Source: Vulcanimicrobiota bacterium (GTDB lineage: Bacteria; Eremiobacterota; Eremiobacteria; Baltobacterales; Baltobacteraceae). From it: DNA of 8,844 nt. The stretch is taken from NCBI GenBank assembly GCA_030042755.1, contig JASHZC010000012.1:1-8844 (forward strand). Reading direction: 5' to 3'. Made by a program: the position numbers and the translations under genes. Positions 5,434 through 8,844 of this stretch are shown here, one piece after another (the first letter of the stretch is position 1; each line of letters opens with the position of its first letter). The notes below the pieces were generated by a model. That model was not told the DNA's origin. It ran no database searches and saw only the letters and a program-made list of their open reading frames with translations.

Positions 5434-6390
5434 TTACGCTTCATCGAGGAAGACACCGACGAGGTGCACTTCCAATTGCAATTCCACGCCGAACCGTTCG
5501 CGGACCGTGCGGTGTACGCGCGCGAGCAACGTCGAAACGTCCTTGGCGCTCGCCCCACCGACGTTGTTGATGAAGTTGGCGTGGAGCGTGGACACTTCCG
5601 CGCCGCCCACCCGCCATCCCTTAGCTCCGGCCGCTTCGATCAAACGCGCTGCTTTGTCTCCAGGCGGATTACGGAAACACGAGCCGGCATTCGGCTGCGC
5701 GATCGGCTGCGTGCTCTTGCGACGAACCAATCGCGCCTGCATCTCGCCCCGTACGCTGCGAGGGTCTCCGCGCTCGAAGCCCAAGCCGACGCGCGCGACG
5801 ATCGCATCTCGCGCGAGCGTCGTGTGGCGATAAAAATATTGCACCGCGATCGCATGAGGATTCGGCTTGCGGGGGCTCTGCACCCAAATCTCGCGCACGA
5901 ATTCCCCCATCTCGCGATCGGTACCGGCGTTCATGCGCAGCGAACCGCCGACGGTACCGGGAATGCCGGCGAGCGACCCGATTCCGAGCGCGCCAAGAGA
6001 GGCGGCGCGTGCGGTTACCGCCGCCATCTGCGCCGATGCGCCGGCCTCGATGAGCACGCGATCGCCCTCGACCCGCGCCTCGATTGCCGCAAACGAGCCG
6101 CCAAGCCGCAGCACGATGCCGCGCAATCCACCGTCCCCGACGAGCACGTTGCTCCCGCTGCCCAAGACAAACCACGGCAACCTGCGCTTGAAACAGAGCG
6201 CCATGACGTCTGCGACCTCGTCTTCGCGCTCGGCCGTCGCCAGAGCATCGGCCGGGCCGCCGACTTTCCACGACGTGTACGGCGCAAGCGGTTCGTCGAA
6301 GTGCACGCGATCGCCGAACGTTTCGAGCAGCGCAGCGCGATCCTCGATCGTGAGCAGCGGCGCCGTTGCGAGCGCGTTCGTGAGGCTCAC
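5434..6390 (-). CDS. murB: UDP-N-acetylenolpyruvoylglucosamine reductase (MurB)
   Basis: MurB is a cytosolic FAD enzyme that uses NADPH to reduce UDP-GlcNAc-enolpyruvate to UDP-MurNAc. From GTG 6390 it has 318 residues. FAD-binding motifs are TSWKVGGPAD (39-48), LGSGSNVLVGDGGLRGIV (76-93) and GIPGTVGGSLRMNAG (142-156). Arg188 lies in FYRHTTL, the proton-donor serine is Ser237 in PNAGSCFRNPPG, and Glu307 in LEVHLVG completes the active site. GAKGWRVGGAEVSTLHANFINN is the usual C-terminal substrate region. The NAGSCFRNP sequence and length fit type II MurB, without the extra type I segment. The frame is open upstream to 6978, but that part is antisense-like, Arg-rich shadow of murC. The GTG start gives a normal N terminus and overlaps the murC stop as GTGA. 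No ribosome site is visible, so coupled translation is likely. Confidence 0.96.
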   Translation of the reverse strand: MSLTNALATAPLLTIEDRAALLETFGDRVHFDEPLAPYTSWKVGGPADALATAEREDEVADVMALCFKRRLPWFVLGSGSNVLVGDGGLRGIVLRLGGSFAAIEARVEGDRVLIEAGASAQMAAVTARAASLGALGIGSLAGIPGTVGGSLRMNAGTDREMGEFVREIWVQSPRKPNPHAIAVQYFYRHTTLARDAIVARVGLGFERGDPRSVRGEMQARLVRRKSTQPIAQPNAGSCFRNPPGDKAARLIEAAGAKGWRVGGAEVSTLHANFINNVGGASAKDVSTLLARVHRTVRERFGVELQLEVHLVGVFLDEA

Positions 6391-7784
6391 GCGGGAATGT
6401 CGGCACCGTTCTCGCGTCGCGCCAAGCGCGCCGCGACATCGGTGATGTTGCCGGCTCCAAGCATCAACACGAGTGCGCCACGCGGTACCTCTCGCGAAAG
6501 GCGCTCTTCCAATTCGTCGACACGCGCAACGTACGTTACCGGCGTTCCGAGCGCTGCAAGCGGTTCGCCGATCGATCGCTCCGACACACCGGGAATCGGC
6601 GGTTCCGATGCAGCGTAGATGGGCGCAAGATAGACGCGGTCGGCGCCTTTGAGCGCATCCGCAAATTCGCGAGCGAGATAGGCGGTACGTGAATAGCGAT
6701 GGGGCTGGAAGGCGACGACGACAGGTCCGCGATGATACTGGCGCGCCGCAGCGATCGTCGCGCGAACCGCGGTCGGATGATGGGCGTAATCGTCCACGAG
6801 CACCATGCGATCGCTTCGCACCAGGATGTCGAAGCGTCTGCGCACGCCGCGAAACGCGTTCAGGCCTTCGGCGATGCGAACGAACGGCAGCTCCAACTCG
6901 CGCGCCGCGGCGATCGCTGCCAGCGCGTTTTGTACGTTGATTGCGCCCGGCACGTTCAGTTCGATCGTGCCCAAGCACGCCTCGCCGGCAATCACGTCGA
7001 ATGACATGCCCAAACCTTGCGCGCGCACGTTGGTCGCTCGCACGTCGGCGCGCGGGCCCGACCCAAACGTCACCGTGCGAGCGCGGCGCTCCGATTCGAC
7101 GAGCGAGGCGGCGAGAGGATCGTCGACGCCAATTATCGCGCAGCCGTCTTCCGGAAGCTTACGCAAAAACGCTTCGAACGCGCGCACGAGCTGCGGCAAT
7201 TCGTCGTCACTTTGCAAGTGATCGTTTTCGATATTCGTCACGATCGCGATCTTTGGATCGAGCAGCGCGAACGAGCCATCCGATTCGTCGGCTTCGGTGA
7301 CGAACCACGGCGAACGGCCATCGCGCGCGTTGGTGTCTTGAGCGCCGTCGATGCCTCCCAAAACCAAACTCGCGTCGATGTCTGCGGCGCGGAGTACCGT
7401 CGCCATCATTGCGGTTGTCGTCGTTTTTCCATGCGTGCCGCAAATTGCGATGCCGCTCCGGTTTCGCAGTAATTCCGCCAGCATTTCGCCGCGGTGCAAT
7501 AGCGCGATACCGCGCCGCTGCGCGGCCACGTATTCGGGATTACGGCGATCGATAGCGGAGCTCACGATGACCGTGTGCGCCTGATCGACGTTCGCGGCGT
7601 CATGGCCGATGCGCACGTCGGCGCCTTCCAAGCGCAGCCGAGCGATCAGTTCCGTCTCCCTGACGTCCGAACCCGAAACGCGTTGTCCGCGCGCCAAAAG
7701 AATGCGCGCGATCGCGCTCATGCCGATCCCGCCGATGCCTACGAAGTGCCAGGTTTTTGCGCCCTGCTCGTGCAGTGCCGTCAC
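6387..7784 (-). CDS. murC: UDP-N-acetylmuramate--L-alanine ligase (MurC)
   Basis: MurC is the first Mur ligase; it adds L-Ala to UDP-MurNAc with ATP in the cytosol, using the MurB product. The 465-residue length is normal. The N-terminal Rossmann domain shows FVGIGGIGMSAIA (14-26). The central domain carries the P-loop GTHGKTTTTAM (116-126, Lys120), EADESDGSF (164-172) and NIENDHL (184-190), where the usual form is NIEPDHL. The C-terminal domain shows FRGVRRRFD, DDYAHHPT (331-338) and FQPHRYSRT (359-367). The start is GTG 7782-7784, overlapping the murG stop as GTGA, with a GGAAG about 8 bases upstream. The stop overlaps murB in the same way. All key residues appear intact. Confidence 0.97.
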   Translation of the reverse strand: MTALHEQGAKTWHFVGIGGIGMSAIARILLARGQRVSGSDVRETELIARLRLEGADVRIGHDAANVDQAHTVIVSSAIDRRNPEYVAAQRRGIALLHRGEMLAELLRNRSGIAICGTHGKTTTTAMMATVLRAADIDASLVLGGIDGAQDTNARDGRSPWFVTEADESDGSFALLDPKIAIVTNIENDHLQSDDELPQLVRAFEAFLRKLPEDGCAIIGVDDPLAASLVESERRARTVTFGSGPRADVRATNVRAQGLGMSFDVIAGEACLGTIELNVPGAINVQNALAAIAAARELELPFVRIAEGLNAFRGVRRRFDILVRSDRMVLVDDYAHHPTAVRATIAAARQYHRGPVVVAFQPHRYSRTAYLAREFADALKGADRVYLAPIYAASEPPIPGVSERSIGEPLAALGTPVTYVARVDELEERLSREVPRGALVLMLGAGNITDVAARLARRENGADIPA

Positions 7785-8844
7785 GCTCGCTTCTTCCGCA
7801 TAATTAAGACGTCGACCCGGGCGAGAATTGTCGCAAGAGGGTCCTCAGCGAGACGTCGTTCGGCTGCTCTCTGCATGGCTCCCAGCCGGTCCGGCCGCGA
7901 TGCCTCGACAAGGATTGGCCCGAGCTTGCCGGCGACCAGCTCGCGATCCTCGACGACGATCGCCGCCCCGTCCCGCGCAAAGGCCACGGCGTTCGCCGTT
8001 TGGTGATCTTCCGCCGCATGCGGATAGGGGACGAGAATCGCAGGACGCCCGGTGGCCGCCAATTCCCCGAGCGTCGACGCTCCCGCCCGGGCCAAGACGA
8101 GATCGGCCGCCGCATACGCATCGCCCATGTCGTCGAGATAGGGACGGACCACGTAGCGATGGCTCTTGTCATCCTGAGCGAAGGCGCGAAGCGCCGAAGT
8201 CGAAGGACGGCTGTATTCTTTTTCGCCCGTTACGTGGAGCAGTTGCCATCCATCCGGAAGACCGTCGCTTCGAACCAATGTCTCAAGCGCATCGTTGATC
8301 GAACGAGCGCCCTGACTCCCTCCCATCGCCAGCAACGTCCGTCGCGCCGGTGAAAGGCCGAGACGTTCTACGGCAATCTCGCGAGACGGCAGCGCGCGCA
8401 GTCGAGCGCGAACGGGAATCCCGGTGTCCACGTATTTTCCGGCAAAGTGCGTATCGGCTTCGTCGAATGCGCCCCACACCTCGTCGACCAGCGGTGCCAA
8501 CAATCGGTTGGTGAGTCCGGGATGCGCATTCGGCTCCAGCAACGCGATCGGAGCGCGCAGTCGTCCGAACGCACGCAAAATGCGTGCCGCAACGACGACC
8601 GGAAAGCAAACGTAGCCACCGGTGGCAATCACGAGGTCCGGTTTGCGACGGCTGAGTTCCCGCATCGCCTCGAACACGCCGGCTGCATTGACGAACGCCG
8701 TCGCCACAAAACCGAACGAAAGTTTACGGGAGAGGGCGCGACTGCGTACGGTCGCGAGCGTGTAGCCGGCGCTCGGAATGATTTTTGTTTCCAAGCGATC
8801 GGCCGTTCCGATAAACGTTATCTGCGCTCGCTCCTGGAGCGCTT
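7781..8844 (-). CDS. murG: UDP-GlcNAc:lipid I N-acetylglucosaminyltransferase (MurG), N terminus beyond window
   Basis: MurG is a GT-B glycosyltransferase at the inner face of the membrane that adds GlcNAc to lipid I to give lipid II. There are 353 visible residues. The frame stays open to the right edge and codes ITFIGTADRLETKIIP, the conserved stretch after the first strand, so the TTG at 8794 is not the true start. The missing part should be about 20-30 residues with the Gly-rich GGTGGH loop. Visible motifs are LVIATGGYVCFP (70-80), EPNAHPGLTNRLLA, GGSQGARSIN (174-183), and the UDP-GlcNAc site RAGASTLGELAATGRPAILVP (252-271, Glu260) with EDHQTANA (278-285). Residues 212-226 (RPSTSALRAFAQDDK) are coded by a palindromic repeat. 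They fall in a variable linker between HVTGEKEY and YVVRPYLDDM and should be tolerated. The last residues are lysine/arginine-rich. The stop overlaps murC. Confidence 0.96.
   Translation of the reverse strand, partial: ALQERAQITFIGTADRLETKIIPSAGYTLATVRSRALSRKLSFGFVATAFVNAAGVFEAMRELSRRKPDLVIATGGYVCFPVVVAARILRAFGRLRAPIALLEPNAHPGLTNRLLAPLVDEVWGAFDEADTHFAGKYVDTGIPVRARLRALPSREIAVERLGLSPARRTLLAMGGSQGARSINDALETLVRSDGLPDGWQLLHVTGEKEYSRPSTSALRAFAQDDKSHRYVVRPYLDDMGDAYAAADLVLARAGASTLGELAATGRPAILVPYPHAAEDHQTANAVAFARDGAAIVVEDRELVAGKLGPILVEASRPDRLGAMQRAAERRLAEDPLATILARVDVLIMRKKRA
8165..8208 (-). repeat. Palindromic repeat element inside murG, in frame
   Basis: The plus strand starts with CTTGTCATCCTGAGCG (8165-8180) and ends with GTCGAAGGAC (8199-8208). 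Both ends are identical to the reverse complement of the ends of the intergenic element at 2394-2460. Between them is a hairpin GGCGC-GAA-GCGCC (8183-8195). The 44-base unit is read without a stop as MurG residues 212-226. Shared runs of 16 and 10 bases in the same arrangement make chance similarity very unlikely. Confidence 0.85.

Noticed and set aside
5464..6618. Plus-strand open frame of 384 codons opposite murB and murC
   Set aside because: It is an Arg/His-rich shadow of two conserved minus-strand genes, without domains or a ribosome site.
6391..6978. Upstream extension of the murB frame
   Set aside because: It lies inside murC in another frame and has no similarity to the MurB N terminus. 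GTG 6390 gives the normal length.
8792..8794. TTG as the start of murG
   Set aside because: The frame continues upstream with conserved MurG sequence (ITFIGTADRLE) to the window edge, so the real start is outside.

Overview
The window comes from a GC-rich bacterial chromosome and holds ordinary housekeeping genes, tightly packed. It shows a HrcA/CIRCE-controlled groES, peptidoglycan precursor genes, and frequent GTG or TTG starts joined by 4-base stop/start overlaps. I cannot name the species. The gene content fits a free-living bacterium with a peptidoglycan wall, perhaps from a deep-branching, poorly cultured phylum (Eremiobacterota/WPS-2-like), but that is a guess from style and not shown by the sequence.

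Layout. (1) Positions 1-275, minus strand: the N-terminal 91 codons of groES, which run off the left edge, with a strong ribosome site, a CIRCE operator and a sigma70-type promoter upstream. (2) 373-666, minus: a small three-helix membrane protein of unknown function. (3) 707-2352, plus, the only plus-strand unit: a four-helix membrane protein overlapping alr (alanine racemase) by 4 bases. (4) 2353-2516: the convergent alr/hisA gap, filled by a compound palindromic repeat with 26-bp perfect inverted arms and a 22-bp direct repeat. (5) 2517-4387, minus: citrate synthase overlapping hisA by 4 bases. (6) 4388-4486: a spacer with weak hairpins. (7) 4487-8844, minus: murG-murC-murB-ddl, with 4-base overlaps at murG/murC and murC/murB and an 8-base gap before ddl; murG runs off the right edge.

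How the genes fit together. Alr makes D-alanine, Ddl joins two D-alanines, MurB and MurC build UDP-MurNAc-L-Ala, and MurG converts lipid I to lipid II. Five wall genes therefore lie within about 7.6 kb in two transcription units. The wall-gene order resembles a dcw cluster, but ftsQ, ftsA and ftsZ do not follow ddl; citrate synthase and hisA do.

The most unusual observation is a copy of the intergenic repeat family inside murG (8165-8208). It is read in frame as 15 residues in the loop before the UDP-GlcNAc-binding half of the enzyme. No clearly new multi-gene system is visible.
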